Positions 46,529 to 54,845 of a stretch of DNA of 64,000 nt are shown here, in pieces (the first letter of the stretch is position 1; each line of letters begins with the position of its first letter). Where the stretch lies: the NCBI GenBank assembly GCA_038237225.1, contig JBBRYX010000003.1:186001-250000 (forward strand). The letters are read 5' to 3'. The translations under genes were made by a program, and so were the position numbers. This DNA is from DASVUC01 sp038237225. Lineage in GTDB: Bacteria; Planctomycetota; Phycisphaerae; Tepidisphaerales; Tepidisphaeraceae. The notes under the pieces were generated by a model. The model did not search any database, was not told the DNA's origin, and saw only the letters and a list, made by a program, of their open reading frames with translations.

Positions 46529-46934
46529 TTCGAGACAGGAAGGTCAACCGCAGATGCACGCGGATCAACCTATATCACTGCGCAAGATCACGCGCTGTTC
46601 GTTGTCATCCTGAGAGTCTGTCAAGATTTGACGGTAGCTCGGGCATCTTGCCCGTGTTTGTATCGCTAACACGGGCAAGATGCCCGTGCTACGGGAAAAA
46701 TTCACAAGCTCTGAGGTAATCCGAAGCATCTTGCATCGATCGCCGATCCAGCAAGATCCTTCACGGAGTATGCAGACGGGCTTTTCCTAATCTGCGAAAT
46801 CTGTGGATCAAACTCTCGATTCTCAAGAAGCTTGTCGCGGCGCGCAAATTCTGACGGATAGCAGTGCGGATAACGCAATCGATGCAGACGCCCTCTCTCC
46901 CTTTTCATCCGCGTCGATCGGCGGCTCCCCGTCT
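46529..46934. other. 406-base gap with a long dispersed repeat
   Basis: Holds the repeat at 46568-46775 and no credible gene. Convergent to moaB on the right. Confidence 0.6.
46568..46775. repeat. ~210-bp dispersed element with nested palindrome, copy 2
   Basis: Same order of blocks as copy 1 at 30638-30847 (TATATCACTG, GTCATCC, nested inverted repeat, CTCTGAGGTAATCCGAAGCA). Here the nested palindrome (46636-46694) carries GGGCATCTTGCCCGTG, a third copy of which stands alone at 52999-53058. Confidence 0.8.
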
Positions 46935-47444
46935 TCATTCCTTCCTCAGCTCGAACAAAAGATGCCGAAGTTCCGGCAGGATCAGCTTCGTCATCGCCAG
47001 CTCCACGGCCTTGGTGGATCCCGGCATTGAGAAGATCACCGTCTGGCGCGAGATTCCGCCCACCGCCCGCGACAGCATCGCCCCAGAGCCGATCTGTTCG
47101 TAGCTCAGCATCCGGAACAGCTCCCCAAAACCCGGCAGCGCGACCTCCAGCCGATCCCCAATCACCGGCACGGTGACATCCCGCCGAGCAATCCCCGTCC
47201 CGCCGTTCAGCAAAACCGCGTCGATCCCATCGTCCATGATCAGATCATCGAGCAGCGGCGCGAGCCGTTCCGGTTCGTCCCGCACAATCGCATACGAAAC
47301 GACACGATGCCCCTCCCTCGCCAGCAGCGACTGAATAAGCTGCCCGCTCGTGTCGGTTGTAGCCGTGCGGGTATCGCTGAGCGTAAGCACCGCGCACCGA
47401 GCCGAAATCTCGCTGGCGGAGGTGATGTGCTGTTCGTATGCCAC
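46935..47444 (-). CDS. moaB: Molybdenum cofactor biosynthesis protein B (MoaB)
   Basis: 169 residues of the MoaB/MogA fold, which adenylylates molybdopterin. Conserved parts: AVLTLSDTRTATTDTSG, VRDEPERL, AVLLNGGTGIARRDVTVPVI and FSMPGSTKAVELAMTKLILPELRHL. Starts with GTG at 47444. A (TTGTCAG)4 repeat begins 7 bases upstream of this codon and occupies the ribosome-binding-site position. No other moa/mog/moe gene is in the window. Confidence 0.93.
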   Translation of the reverse strand: MAYEQHITSASEISARCAVLTLSDTRTATTDTSGQLIQSLLAREGHRVVSYAIVRDEPERLAPLLDDLIMDDGIDAVLLNGGTGIARRDVTVPVIGDRLEVALPGFGELFRMLSYEQIGSGAMLSRAVGGISRQTVIFSMPGSTKAVELAMTKLILPELRHLLFELRKE

Positions 47445-47450
47445 TATTGT

Positions 47451-47478
47451 TTGTCAGTTGTCAGTTGTCAGTTGTCAG
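47451..47478. repeat. (TTGTCAG)4 heptamer array at the moaB start
   Basis: Four perfect units seven bases upstream of the moaB start codon, in the place of its ribosome-binding site. Three ACGGACC units follow at 47516-47536. Confidence 0.85.
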
Positions 47479-47540
47479 TTGCGAAAGCGGCTAGTAAACG
47501 TTCGGTCTCCAAGCAACGGACCACGGACCACGGACATTCC

Positions 47541-48029
47541 TCATAACTTCTTTCCTGCCGGCTCAACACTAAGCGTCCCGTCCTTCTGCTGTACGATCAG
47601 ATTCGATCGTCCCAGCGGAAGCGTGACATCAACGCGATTGGGGTTGCGCGAGCCGCGGGAGTCCCGCGATCCCGTCGCCAGCAGCTCATCCAGCGTGTGC
47701 TGCCCGAGGTAAACGCGAAGCACCGCATCCGTGCCGGCGGGAAATTTCCCCTTCTGCTCGCCGGTCTCGGCCACTTTCCCCGGCGGAACCGCCCGCCCCG
47801 CGATCTTCTCCCCGCGCGGGTTTTCATAAGTCGCCAACTGCTCCGGCGAAAGCCAGGCCGCCTCCACCGGCGGCCCCGACTTCGTTAACCAAACCGTAAT
47901 CGGCTGATCCACATCGTTCCGCACGGCAACGCTGTAACTCTTCGTAGGACCGGAACAGCCAATAAGGCCTAACAGAACCGTGAGACAGACCACGGGGGGA
48001 AGGGAGCGCAGTGGGTGAAGACGGAGCAT
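47541..48029 (-). CDS. Putative lipoprotein of unknown function
   Basis: 162 residues. A signal peptide with lipobox (VVCLTVLLGLIGC, Cys at ~25) directs it to the membrane as a lipoprotein. The rest (SYSVAVRNDVDQPITVWLTKSGPPVE...GRSNLIVQQKDGTLSVE) is beta-rich and matches no family that I recognise. Upstream of moaB on the same strand, but separated by repeats. Confidence 0.75.
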   Translation of the reverse strand: MLRLHPLRSLPPVVCLTVLLGLIGCSGPTKSYSVAVRNDVDQPITVWLTKSGPPVEAAWLSPEQLATYENPRGEKIAGRAVPPGKVAETGEQKGKFPAGTDAVLRVYLGQHTLDELLATGSRDSRGSRNPNRVDVTLPLGRSNLIVQQKDGTLSVEPAGKKL

Positions 48030-48333
48030 AAGGTGAATCGTAATGGGTCCGTCGCCCGTTGCCAGTGCAACTTCAGCCAGTATTCATTCGGTCCAACAAA
48101 TTGAGATGTCGCTGAGGTGAGTACATCAGACATTTCGATGTTCGGCGTTCGACCTTCGACGTTCGTTTTTATTTACTCAATCAAGCAAATCCGAACGCTG
48201 AACGCCGAACTTCGAACGCCGAACGTCGAATGAGTGACGATCTCTTGCCGCTTCCGTAAACCCTCCGCGTCTTCCTCCGGGCCTCAGCGTCTCAGCGGTT
48301 GCATTTCCCACCCAACCCGCATAATCGCACGCG
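48030..48333. other. 304-base gap between divergent lipoprotein and glycosyltransferase genes
   Basis: Contains the large TTCG-type hairpin at 48131-48232 and a CCTCCGCGTC/CAGCGTCTCAGCGG stretch at ~48257-48300. Promoters for both flanking genes must lie here, but none was recognised. Confidence 0.5.
48131..48232. repeat. Large imperfect hairpin of GTTCGGCGTTCGA units
   Basis: Left arm 48131-48165 (CATTTCGATGTTCGGCGTTC...) pairs with right arm 48192-48232 (...CGAACGCCGAACGTCGAATG) around an AT-rich loop. Confidence 0.75.
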
Positions 48334-50001
48334 ATGTTCGTGCAGCAGGAAAATCTCATGAAGCGCACCGCATGGCCCCCGCTTCTCGTCGCCGCGGCGA
48401 TTTTCGCCGCCCTGTCGCTCTGGGGAGCGATCACCAGCGAAGGCTTTCTCGAAGCGGACAGTTGCACGCATTATCTCTATGCACGCTTCGCGGTAGGGGA
48501 GTTGCATTACCTCGTGAACGTGTGGGGCAGGCCGCTCGTGACCGGAATCTATTGCATCCCCGCTGCCCTGGCAGGACGAATCGGCGTGCGGGTGACGAGC
48601 TTAGTATTAGCGCTGGGAATTGCCCTCGTCGCGTATCGGATAGCAAAAGCACAAGGCTACAAATGGCCAGCGCTTGCGTTCATTTTTGTGCTCGCGCAGC
48701 CGCTGGTGTTTTTGCATTCCTTCAGCGAACTGACGGAACTGCCGTTCGCATTCGTGCTGGCGCTGGCATTTTGGGTCTATGTAAACCGCAAGTGGTTCGC
48801 GATGACCTTGCTGGTGGGACTGCTGCCGCTGGCAAGACCCGAAGGCTTTCTATTCATTCTGCTCGCCGGTCTGGCGCTCATTACACATCGCAAATGGTGG
48901 TGGATCCTCTTGCTGCCCGTGCCGCTGCTCATCTGGGACTGGGCCGGCTGGGAGGTGTATGGTCGGCCGGCGTATCCGAACGATTCACTGTGGGCAACGC
49001 TGCCGGGCCGGCTGCACTGGCTGCTGTGGTTGAAGCATGAATGGCCCTACGCAGAAGAAAGCGCCTACGCGCGGGGGAGTGTGTTTCACTTCGTGATGCT
49101 CCTGCCGTCGATCGTCGGGCCGCTGATTTTCCCCGCGCTGCTGATCGGGATCTGGCGAAGCTTGCGGGGAAAGACGGGATTCACCACGGAGTCACGGAGG
49201 CACGGAGGCGCCGTCTTCGTTCCTCCGCACACCACCCAGCCAACTTCCTCTACTGAATTGCTCGAAGAAGAGTTTGTGCAGCAGGATGACACTCCAACCT
49301 CAGAAGCGCCTCCGTGTCTCCGTGCCTCCGTGGTGCAACTCTTCCGTTCCGATCACCGCGCCCGTTGCCAGGTTCTCATCGCGATCATTCCGCTGCTCGT
49401 GCTCGCAGCCCACAGCATCCTGTACTGGCGCGGCAAGATGGCCAGCAACGGCGAGCCCCGCTACATGCTCACCATGGCCGTCTTCTGGGGTCTGCTTGCC
49501 GCCACCGGTTGGGAATGGATGTTCGCGTCATTGCGGTGGAGGCATGCCGTTCTAACCGCCGGCGTGGCCGCACTGTTGCCGGGCTTAATCCATTTCATTT
49601 ACCCGGTGCTTCCGCTCAAACTATCCGCCGATTGGGTACAGGTGCGCGAAGCCGCCCGCTGGTATCAATCCAGCGACACCGCAAAATCGCATCCGCGCCT
49701 GCTCGTTTCCAATCCCGCGTTCTATTACTTCCTCGACATCAGCCCCACCGACAAAGGCCGCGTCCTCGAGTGGCGGAAAGAGACGGTCGCGAAGTGCCCG
49801 CCGGGAACTCTGCTCGTGTGGGATCACGATTACGCGATGTTCAACTCCGACCGCAACCGGATCATCGCCTTGGAGGAAATCGAGGCGGCAGGGTGGATCG
49901 AAGATATGCAAGCCGAGGACCAGTTTGAGCAGACCGGGGAAAGTCAGGTCCGGTGGCGCGTGTTCAAGAGCCGGCAGTCGATGCTTCCCATGAAGAACTG
50001 A
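48334..50001 (+). CDS. Multi-pass membrane protein, GT39/PMT-like glycosyltransferase
   Basis: 555 residues, about ten membrane helices (WPPLLVAAAIFAALSLWGAI, FVLALAFWVYV, and so on). The early loop EGFLEADSCTHYLYARFAVGELHYLVNVWGRPL resembles PMT-type mannosyltransferases in layout. Residues ~283-334 (TTESRRHGGAVF...APPCLRASVV) are encoded by a 156-bp inverted-repeat insertion (49180-49335) that keeps the frame and falls in a loop between helices. An ATG at 48358 is an alternative start that removes eight residues. The donor and acceptor are unknown. Confidence 0.8.
   Translation: MFVQQENLMKRTAWPPLLVAAAIFAALSLWGAITSEGFLEADSCTHYLYARFAVGELHYLVNVWGRPLVTGIYCIPAALAGRIGVRVTSLVLALGIALVAYRIAKAQGYKWPALAFIFVLAQPLVFLHSFSELTELPFAFVLALAFWVYVNRKWFAMTLLVGLLPLARPEGFLFILLAGLALITHRKWWWILLLPVPLLIWDWAGWEVYGRPAYPNDSLWATLPGRLHWLLWLKHEWPYAEESAYARGSVFHFVMLLPSIVGPLIFPALLIGIWRSLRGKTGFTTESRRHGGAVFVPPHTTQPTSSTELLEEEFVQQDDTPTSEAPPCLRASVVQLFRSDHRARCQVLIAIIPLLVLAAHSILYWRGKMASNGEPRYMLTMAVFWGLLAATGWEWMFASLRWRHAVLTAGVAALLPGLIHFIYPVLPLKLSADWVQVREAARWYQSSDTAKSHPRLLVSNPAFYYFLDISPTDKGRVLEWRKETVAKCPPGTLLVWDHDYAMFNSDRNRIIALEEIEAAGWIEDMQAEDQFEQTGESQVRWRVFKSRQSMLPMKN
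49180..49335. repeat. 156-bp inverted-repeat insertion in the membrane glycosyltransferase gene
   Basis: Left arm 49180-49212 (TTCACCACGGAGTCACGGAG...) and right arm 49304-49335 (...CCGTGCCTCCGTGGTG) are built from CACGGAGG units. Length is a multiple of three, so the gene stays open. Confidence 0.8.
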
Positions 50002-50121
50002 TGTCGGAAGAGACGCCGCTTGCCCCCCCCAAGGCGTTCAGCTTGCCAAAACCGCAAATCGCAGAAACTTTGTCCGCCGCCCCGCGTCTCTGGACGTTAT
50101 CCTAAAACCACGAGGTGAAAC

Positions 50122-51723
50122 ATGATGGCGCTCCGATTCCGATCGATCCTTTGGGCGGGTGTGGTGGCGGGAGCAATGCTGGGGATCTCCTGCGCGAAGC
50201 GGTCGCACCCAACCATGTCGCATCAAGCGACCGGTCCGGCGATGGCGCCGCTCGCCGCCGATACGAAGACGGCTGGCAACGCGCCAACCACGCAACCCGT
50301 TCGAACCATCGCCCTGAACTTCGATCAGGCGGTCCCCGTCGAGCTCCCGACCGCCAGGCAGACCTTGACGCCGCTCTGGTTCAAGATCGCGGACGGCAAA
50401 GTCGGCTGGGTCGTCCGCATCCCCGGCAGCCGTCCCATCGCAACCCCCGCATACGCCAAAGGAATGCTCTTCGTCGGCGGCGGTTATGGCAGCCACGAGT
50501 TCTACGCCCTCGACGCCAGGGACGGTCACACAATCTGGACCTACGTCTGCGCCGACGACGGCCCCACCGCCGCCGTCGTCGATGAGGATGACGGCGACAT
50601 CATCTTCAATACCGAAAGCTGCGAGATGGAAGTCGTCGACATGTCCACCGGGAAACTCAAGTGGAAGGAATATCTGGGCGACCCTCTCATGAGCCAGCCC
50701 GCCATCGCCAAGGGCAAGATCTTCATGGCCTACCCCGGCGGGCACCCCCGCGGCCTCCAGAAAGCCTCAGCCGACGGAACCATCCCCGAACCCGCCGCGC
50801 CCGAAAAGATCGGTCCCGCCAAGGCCTGGGGCCACCGCCTTCTCTGCGCCGATGTTAAAACCGGCAAACATCTCTGGGAACAGGACATCACCGCCGATGT
50901 CGTCTCCGCGCCGGTCATTGACACCGACCGCGTCTACCTCACCTGCTTCGACGGCACCAGCTTCTGCCTCGATGCCCACACCGGTTCCATCATCTGGCAA
51001 AAGAAGAACGCCGGCACCAGCGCCCCGCTCATCGTCCAAGGCAACGTCGTCATTACCCAGAAGCAGCGCGCCAGCGGGAAGATCACCGAAGGCATCAAGC
51101 GCATCGCCTCCGCTGACGGGGTGGAAAAAGACAGGGTCCTCCTCGCCGCCGGCGAAGCCAAATACCTCAAGCCCGGCGCCGTCGGTAACTCCGCCTATAG
51201 CAAATCCCAGGAAAAGCAGCTCGAAACATCAGTCGGCTTCTCCCCACAGTCGATCACCTGGGAATCCCCCGCCGCCCAGTCGCATCTCAACATCGGCTCC
51301 GTCGCCGTCGGCTGGTCCTACCAGGGCGCCCGCGCCGCCTATTCCAACGGACAACTCCTCAACGCCCAAGGCAACATCCTCAACTGCATCGGATTCGCCA
51401 CCGGCGAAACCGCCTGGCGCGCCGAAGCATCCGGCAAAGACGTCTCGCCCGATGTCCAAATGTTCGCCCCGCCCGCCCTCGGTGAGAAAAACCTCTACGT
51501 CTGCTCCGCCAGTGGCCACGTCGCCAGCCTCCGCCAATCCGATGGACAGGTCAGCTTCCTCTACGCCCTCAAACAACCCATGGCCTTCCAACCCGCCCTC
51601 GCCAATGGCAACATCTATCTCGCCACCACCGACGGTCGAGTCATCTGCATTCAAACCGGTGACAAAGACGCCGATGGCTGGTACGCCTGGGGCGGCAACG
51701 GTCAACACAACAAGAGCCGGTGA
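50122..51723 (+). CDS. PQQ-like beta-propeller lipoprotein
   Basis: 533 residues. N-terminal lipobox (VVAGAMLGISC, Cys at ~25). The body has six to seven PQQ-like propeller blades recognised by A.DA..G...W patterns: FYALDARDGHTIWTYV, VVDMSTGKLKWKEYL, LCADVKTGKHLWEQD, FCLDAHTGSIIWQKK, VASLRQSDGQVSFLY. It resembles BamB-like or outer-membrane propeller proteins, with a putative scaffold or binding role; no PQQ-dehydrogenase active site is present. Confidence 0.85.
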   Translation: MMALRFRSILWAGVVAGAMLGISCAKRSHPTMSHQATGPAMAPLAADTKTAGNAPTTQPVRTIALNFDQAVPVELPTARQTLTPLWFKIADGKVGWVVRIPGSRPIATPAYAKGMLFVGGGYGSHEFYALDARDGHTIWTYVCADDGPTAAVVDEDDGDIIFNTESCEMEVVDMSTGKLKWKEYLGDPLMSQPAIAKGKIFMAYPGGHPRGLQKASADGTIPEPAAPEKIGPAKAWGHRLLCADVKTGKHLWEQDITADVVSAPVIDTDRVYLTCFDGTSFCLDAHTGSIIWQKKNAGTSAPLIVQGNVVITQKQRASGKITEGIKRIASADGVEKDRVLLAAGEAKYLKPGAVGNSAYSKSQEKQLETSVGFSPQSITWESPAAQSHLNIGSVAVGWSYQGARAAYSNGQLLNAQGNILNCIGFATGETAWRAEASGKDVSPDVQMFAPPALGEKNLYVCSASGHVASLRQSDGQVSFLYALKQPMAFQPALANGNIYLATTDGRVICIQTGDKDADGWYAWGGNGQHNKSR

Positions 51724-51777
51724 CATTGAAGTTGAACTCAGCATCAGGAACCGTGGGCATTAACAAGTTTCGATCCG

Positions 51778-52947
51778 CTAAAATGGCAACCGCCGCGCCG
51801 TCGCCAGGAAATTCTCGTAATTCGCCTTCACCTCAACCATCGAATCCCCGCCAAACTTCTCCAGAAAAACCCTCGCGATCTCGAACGCGATTACATTTTC
51901 CATCACCACGCCCGCGGCGCTGATCGCGGAGATGTCGCTCCGCTCCCAACCCGCCTCCGATTCCCGTTTCGTATTCAGATCAATGCTTTTCAGCGGCTTT
52001 CCCAAAGTGCTGATCGGCTTCATCGCCCCGCGCACGACGACGGGTTGACCGTTGGTCATCCCGCCTTCAAGCCCGCCGGCATTATTGCTCCCGCGAACAA
52101 AGCCGAGCATCGGCATGTTTTTCCTGCTCTCGTCGAAAAAGATTTCATCGTGAACCTTCGATCCCGGCCGGCGCGCAGTTTCAAACCCCAGCCCAAACTC
52201 GACACCTTTGAAAGCCTGAATCCCAACCACGGCTGCCGCGATTCGCGAATCCAGCCGGCTGTCCCAGGTCATGCACGAGCCAATCCCAATGGGACAACCG
52301 AAGACGTGCGTCTCGACCACGCCTCCCGCCGTGTCCTTCGCCATCTTCTGATCGTTGATGAACGCCCGCATCGCATCCGAAGCCGCGGGATCCGGACAGT
52401 AGACATCCGATTCATCGCGCGCCTTGAGCATCTCCCGCCAGTTTTCCGCCGTCACCTGCACATTGGCAGTCGCCGGTCCGACCGTGCGAACAAAGCCAAA
52501 AACTTCGATGTTGAATTGCTTGAGCAGGCATCGCGCCAGCGCACCCGCCGCCACGCGCGCCGCCGTTTCGCGGGCACTCGCGCGCTCCAGGGTCTCCCGG
52601 CAATCGGTTGTCAGCCACTTGACCGATCCCGCCAGGTCCGCGTGCCCCGGTCTAGGCCGGTGCAGCGGCGGTGTCGCCGTCACATCATCCAGCCGGCTGT
52701 CCCTGTTCGGAATCAACATCGTCACCGGCGACGCGATCGTCTTGTTCAGCCGCACCCCGCTGAGAAACTCCACATGATCCGTTTCGATCTTCTGCCGTCC
52801 CCCGCGCCCATACCCGCCTTGCCGCCGGCGAAGCTCATTGTCGATGAACTCCTGATCAATCGGCACCCCCGCCGGAAGCCCTTCCACCAACGCGATCAAC
52901 GCTTTCCCATGAGACTCCCCGGCTGTTCTATAACTGAGAACGGACAT
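51778..52947 (-). CDS. aroC: Chorismate synthase AroC
   Basis: 389 residues. It converts 5-enolpyruvylshikimate-3-phosphate to chorismate with reduced FMN, the last common aromatic step. Conserved blocks: TAGESHGKALIALVEG near the start, RPRPGHADLAGSVKW, ERASARETAARVAAGA and NNAGGLEGGMTNGQPVVVRGAMKPISTL. Two family His residues are in place (GESHGK, RPGHAD). Monocistronic here, no other aro gene near. Confidence 0.96.
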   Translation of the reverse strand: MSVLSYRTAGESHGKALIALVEGLPAGVPIDQEFIDNELRRRQGGYGRGGRQKIETDHVEFLSGVRLNKTIASPVTMLIPNRDSRLDDVTATPPLHRPRPGHADLAGSVKWLTTDCRETLERASARETAARVAAGALARCLLKQFNIEVFGFVRTVGPATANVQVTAENWREMLKARDESDVYCPDPAASDAMRAFINDQKMAKDTAGGVVETHVFGCPIGIGSCMTWDSRLDSRIAAAVVGIQAFKGVEFGLGFETARRPGSKVHDEIFFDESRKNMPMLGFVRGSNNAGGLEGGMTNGQPVVVRGAMKPISTLGKPLKSIDLNTKRESEAGWERSDISAISAAGVVMENVIAFEIARVFLEKFGGDSMVEVKANYENFLATARRLPF

Positions 52948-52998
52948 AGAAAACCAATCTTACCGCATCACGATCAAGATTTCCGCAGGGGCTTTCCC

Positions 52999-53058
52999 GT
53001 AGCACTGGCATCTTGCCCATGTGAACGGCTTCGACACGGGCAAGGATGCCCGTGCTAC
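52999..53058. repeat. GGCATCTTGCCC inverted repeat, solo copy
   Basis: GTAGC...GGCATCTTGCCCATGTG and CACGGGCAAGGATGCCCGTG...GCTAC form a near-perfect inverted repeat, matching the nested palindrome of the ~210-bp element at 46568-46775 without its flanks. Lies between aroC and the acyltransferase gene. Confidence 0.75.
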
Positions 53059-53082
53059 AGGCAAACTTTGACCCGCTTATTC

Positions 53083-54045
53083 TCAATCATACGCCTCCGG
53101 CTCCTCCCCCTTCGGCCGGCTCTTCCACCGCCGGTGCACCCACAGATACTGTGCCGGATCCTCGCGCACCATGTCCTCGATCGCTTTCGTATACCGCTGC
53201 GTGATGTACCGCAGCGGATCGCGCTCTTCCTTCCAGTCCGCTGGGTAAATAATATCCTGCGCCGCGCACTGAAACCGGAACGGCTCCTTCCGCCGACGCA
53301 CGTATCCAATAATCACCGGGACCTCATAGTGCATCGCCAACAGCGCGATCGACTTGTACGTGCTCGCCTTCCGACCAAAGAAATCAACGAACATCCCCTT
53401 ACTTCCCGCATTCTGATCGGCAATAAAACTGACGATCCCATGTCGGTCCAGCAGATCCGTCACCTCGCCGGTGGCGCCCTTTTTATCGATCAGCATCTGC
53501 CCATTCCGCTTGCGCAGACCAAATACGAACTCGTTGATGTAGGGGTTATCCAGCGGCCGCGCCACGCTGCTGGTCGGAAAGCCGAGTGTCGCCATCGTGT
53601 AGCCAAGGATTTCCCAGCTCCCGTAATGCGCGGTGACCATGATCAGGCTCTGATTTTTCTTGAGCATGAGCCTCATCGTCTCGGCAAAGTTTGCAACCGA
53701 GACGTACCTGGACCAGGTATCGATGCGAACCAGCCGGGGGGTGAAGAGAAACTCCACGCCCAGCATGCACATGTGCTGCATCGACTCGTGCGCCATCCGC
53801 CGGAGCTGCTTCTCGTTCAGATCCGGAAAACTGCGGCGCAAGTTCGCCGTCGCTCGATCGCGGTGCTTCTTGTCGATTACATAGATGCAAGTCCCCAGCG
53901 CCTTCGCCAACTCCAGCGATGCACCGACGCCCCACGAATGCACCGCCATCGAAAGCACGCGCAGCCCCAGATACACGAGCCGGTCCAGAAAATCATTGCG
54001 ACGCTTGGCCAAGTTCAGGCGGATTGTAAGGACGCTTCCCGCCAA
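53083..54045 (-). CDS. Lipid A biosynthesis acyltransferase (LpxL/HtrB-like)
   Basis: 320 residues. It adds a secondary acyl chain to (Kdo2-)lipid A at the inner membrane. The HxxxxE catalytic motif is VTAHYGSWEILGY; GLRKRNGQMLIDKKGA, ADQNAGSKGMFVDFFGRKA and the C-terminal YLWVHRRWKSRP follow as in the family. It has an N-terminal hydrophobic segment near residues 20-50. With waaA it indicates an LPS pathway. Confidence 0.9.
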   Translation of the reverse strand: MAGSVLTIRLNLAKRRNDFLDRLVYLGLRVLSMAVHSWGVGASLELAKALGTCIYVIDKKHRDRATANLRRSFPDLNEKQLRRMAHESMQHMCMLGVEFLFTPRLVRIDTWSRYVSVANFAETMRLMLKKNQSLIMVTAHYGSWEILGYTMATLGFPTSSVARPLDNPYINEFVFGLRKRNGQMLIDKKGATGEVTDLLDRHGIVSFIADQNAGSKGMFVDFFGRKASTYKSIALLAMHYEVPVIIGYVRRRKEPFRFQCAAQDIIYPADWKEERDPLRYITQRYTKAIEDMVREDPAQYLWVHRRWKSRPKGEEPEAYD

Positions 54046-54273
54046 GGGAAGCGTGCGAAACGCACGTCGAGCGCGATCCCCGTTATGCTAAACACCCAAA
54101 TTCAACACAAGCGGAGCGGTGGCGCGCAGACGGGCGCAGTTCCAGGAATCCGCGTCAAATTTTCCTGCTCCGCCGTTTCCCACCTTCCCCAACCGCGCAA
54201 TCCCCACCTGAAAGTCGTTGCGGCCCGCAGGCCACAACACAACTGTTCTCTGACGATCGGCAAGATTGGACGT

Positions 54274-54714
54274 ATGCACCGGTTTCCCGCCGGATTAGCT
54301 TCCAGGCTATTGGAGTTTCTCGCCCGGCCCTCCTTGGAGCATGTTCTTTTGATCGCCGTTGTTGAGGACCATCACGACACGTCATCGGCAATCGCCCGAT
54401 TGCTGCGCCGCGAAGGGCTCGAGGCCGCGGTCTTTCCCTGCGGCGATGAACTCTTCGCCGCTCTCAACTCCGGCGTGCGCCCCAAGCTGATCCTGCTCGA
54501 TCTCTCCATGCCCGGAATGGACGGCATGCAATGCCTGGCAGCGGTTCAAGAGCACGCCGAGTGGCGAGAGATTCCCGTCCTGATCTACAGCGCGGAGCTT
54601 GATGATGCCAAGCGCACACAGGCGATGGCCCTGGGAGCGCGAGACTATCTCGTCAAAGGCACACTTCCGTGGACGGATCTGCTCAAGCGAATTCGCGAAC
54701 ACGCCGCCGGTTGA
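54274..54714 (+). CDS. Stand-alone response regulator receiver protein
   Basis: 146 residues, a single REC domain: acidic pocket VVEDHHD, phospho-Asp in LILLDLSMPGMDG, Ser/Thr in IYSAELDD and Lys in DYLVKGTLPW. There is no output domain, so it is of the CheY/Spo0F type, possibly a partner of the hybrid kinase at 35066-37375. The ATG at 54274 is chosen because it gives a normal REC length with ~25 residues ahead of the domain. Ends 131 bases before mutS. Confidence 0.85.
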   Translation: MHRFPAGLASRLLEFLARPSLEHVLLIAVVEDHHDTSSAIARLLRREGLEAAVFPCGDELFAALNSGVRPKLILLDLSMPGMDGMQCLAAVQEHAEWREIPVLIYSAELDDAKRTQAMALGARDYLVKGTLPWTDLLKRIREHAAG

Positions 54715-54730
54715 GTGGCCGAGAAACAAC

Positions 54731-54754
54731 GGCGAGACGAGTTTCGCCCCTACA
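54731..54754. repeat. Degenerate GGGCGACAC-family palindrome upstream of mutS
   Basis: GGCGAGACGAGTTTCGCC plus CCTACAG, the reverse orientation and decayed form of the palindrome at 5606-5681, located 92 bases before mutS. Confidence 0.45.
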
Positions 54755-54845
54755 GCCCACGCACATCCGCCAACACCTTCTTTGCCAGACATTGCCAAAC
54801 TTGCGTCCTTCCGCCGCGTGTCCTACCCTCCTCGCGCAGCGATCC

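Noticed and set aside
46803..47103. Short plus-strand frames opposite the end of moaB
   Set aside because: Antisense to conserved MoaB motifs and lacking any ribosome-binding site.
52045..54714. A very long open frame on the plus strand across aroC, the acyltransferase and the response regulator
   Set aside because: Up to about 54273 it is antisense to two convincing genes and its translation is Arg/Pro/His-rich with no motif; only the C-terminal receiver domain from 54274 is real.
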